Shown one piece after another: positions 5,962-6,425 of a stretch of DNA of 6,425 nucleotides; position 1 is the first letter of the stretch, and each line of letters opens with the position of its first letter. The stretch lies in NCBI GenBank assembly GCA_003155335.1, contig PMCG01000041.1:5178-11602 (forward strand), given 5' to 3'. The translations under genes were made by a program, and so were the position numbers. The DNA comes from Acidobacteriota bacterium. Lineage in GTDB: Bacteria; Acidobacteriota; Vicinamibacteria; Fen-336. The notes under the pieces are model-generated. The model saw only the letters and a list, made by a program, of their open reading frames with translations. It had not been told where the DNA came from and did no database searches.

Positions 5962-6425
5962 ATGAGCGCGCCACGCGGGGAGGCGCCGCTGGTCGCACTG
6001 CGCGGTATTGGCAAGTCCTTCCTGCGCGGCACGAGCGACGTCACGGCTCTACGCGACGTCACGCTCGACATCGCCTCGGGCGAGTGGGTGACGATCGTCG
6101 GCCCGTCCGGCTCGGGAAAATCGACTTTGCTCAACATCGTGGGTGGCCTGGATCGCCCCACCGCGGGCGAGTATCGATTGGATGGCCGACTTGTTTCTGC
6201 GCTCTCGGACACCGAGCTCTCGCGCTTACGCAATCGCGCCATCGGTTTCGTCTTTCAGGCGTTTCACCTCATTCCACAGTTGTCCGTGATCGAGAACGTC
6301 GAGACGCCGCTGCTGTACAGTGGACTGCCCGTGGCTGGTTGGCGCGCGCGCGCCTGGCACTGCCTCGAGCGCGTGGGGCTGACACAGCGCGCCGAACACC
6401 GGCCCGCGGAGCTCTCCGGCGGAGA
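5962..6425 (+). CDS. MacB/LolD-type ABC transporter ATP-binding protein, 3' end outside window
   Basis: The frame is open from ATG 5962 to the window end, giving 154 complete residues. Walker A is 'GPSGSGKST' (47-55), and the Q-loop is in 'FVFQAFHLIPQLSVIENV' (Q99). The ABC signature begins 'ELSGGE' at 150 and the window stops within it, so Walker B, the D-loop, the H-loop and any permease domain are not seen. The sequence after the Q-loop is typical of the MacB/LolD/FtsE-like class that powers mechanotransmission exporters. In MacB the ATPase is fused to a four-helix permease; in LolD-like systems it is separate, and this window cannot tell which applies. Together with the upstream channel and adaptor it should be the cytoplasmic motor of a tripartite exporter. 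The start lies seven bases after the preceding stop and no in-frame start lies just upstream. No strong Shine-Dalgarno is present, so translational coupling is likely. Confidence 0.92.
   Translation, partial: MSAPRGEAPLVALRGIGKSFLRGTSDVTALRDVTLDIASGEWVTIVGPSGSGKSTLLNIVGGLDRPTAGEYRLDGRLVSALSDTELSRLRNRAIGFVFQAFHLIPQLSVIENVETPLLYSGLPVAGWRARAWHCLERVGLTQRAEHRPAELSGG

Noticed and set aside
1..6425. Mobile element, CRISPR, defence system or RNA gene
   Set aside because: No terminal inverted repeats, spaced direct repeats, transposase or integrase motifs, or tRNA-like folds were seen on reading both strands.

Overview
The window is a GC-rich bacterial chromosome segment in which every gene lies on the + strand. 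An outer-membrane TolC-type channel and a periplasmic adaptor indicate a diderm (Gram-negative-type) bacterium. The GC-rich, Ala/Arg-rich coding and the zinc-ribbon/TPR/membrane-anchor architecture suggest an acidobacterial, myxococcal (deltaproteobacterial) or similar uncultured lineage, but the sequence does not settle the phylum. No insertion sequence, integrase, tRNA, rRNA, CRISPR array or phage gene is visible, and no coding region looks broken.

Layout: (a) 1-210, the 3' end of a probable DedA-family membrane protein. (b) 255-1331, a radical SAM enzyme of the AmrS (AmmeMemoRadiSam) family, 44 bases after the first gene. (c) A 33-base gap holding a plausible sigma-70-type promoter. (d) 1365-2876, a TolC-family outer-membrane channel. 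(e) 2873-4498, an HlyD/MacA-type periplasmic adaptor that overlaps the channel gene by 4 bases (ATGA). (f) 4500-5954, a single-pass membrane protein with an N-terminal zinc ribbon, about four TPR-like repeats and a probable NTF2-like C-terminal domain. (g) 5962 to the window end, a MacB/LolD-type ABC ATPase cut off inside its signature motif.

Genes d to g are packed as one operon, with junctions of -4, +1 and +7 bases. Together they look like a MacAB-TolC-type tripartite ABC exporter: outer-membrane duct, periplasmic adaptor and cytoplasmic motor. The MacB-like permease is either fused to the ATPase or encoded just beyond the window. The least ordinary part is the zinc-ribbon/TPR protein set between adaptor and ATPase, which I do not recognise as a standard subunit. 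With the adaptor's unusually long cytoplasmic N-terminus, it could form an extra cytoplasmic layer on the exporter; that is inference. The AmrS gene belongs to a widespread family without a settled reaction, and its usual partners Memo and AMMECR1 are not in this window.
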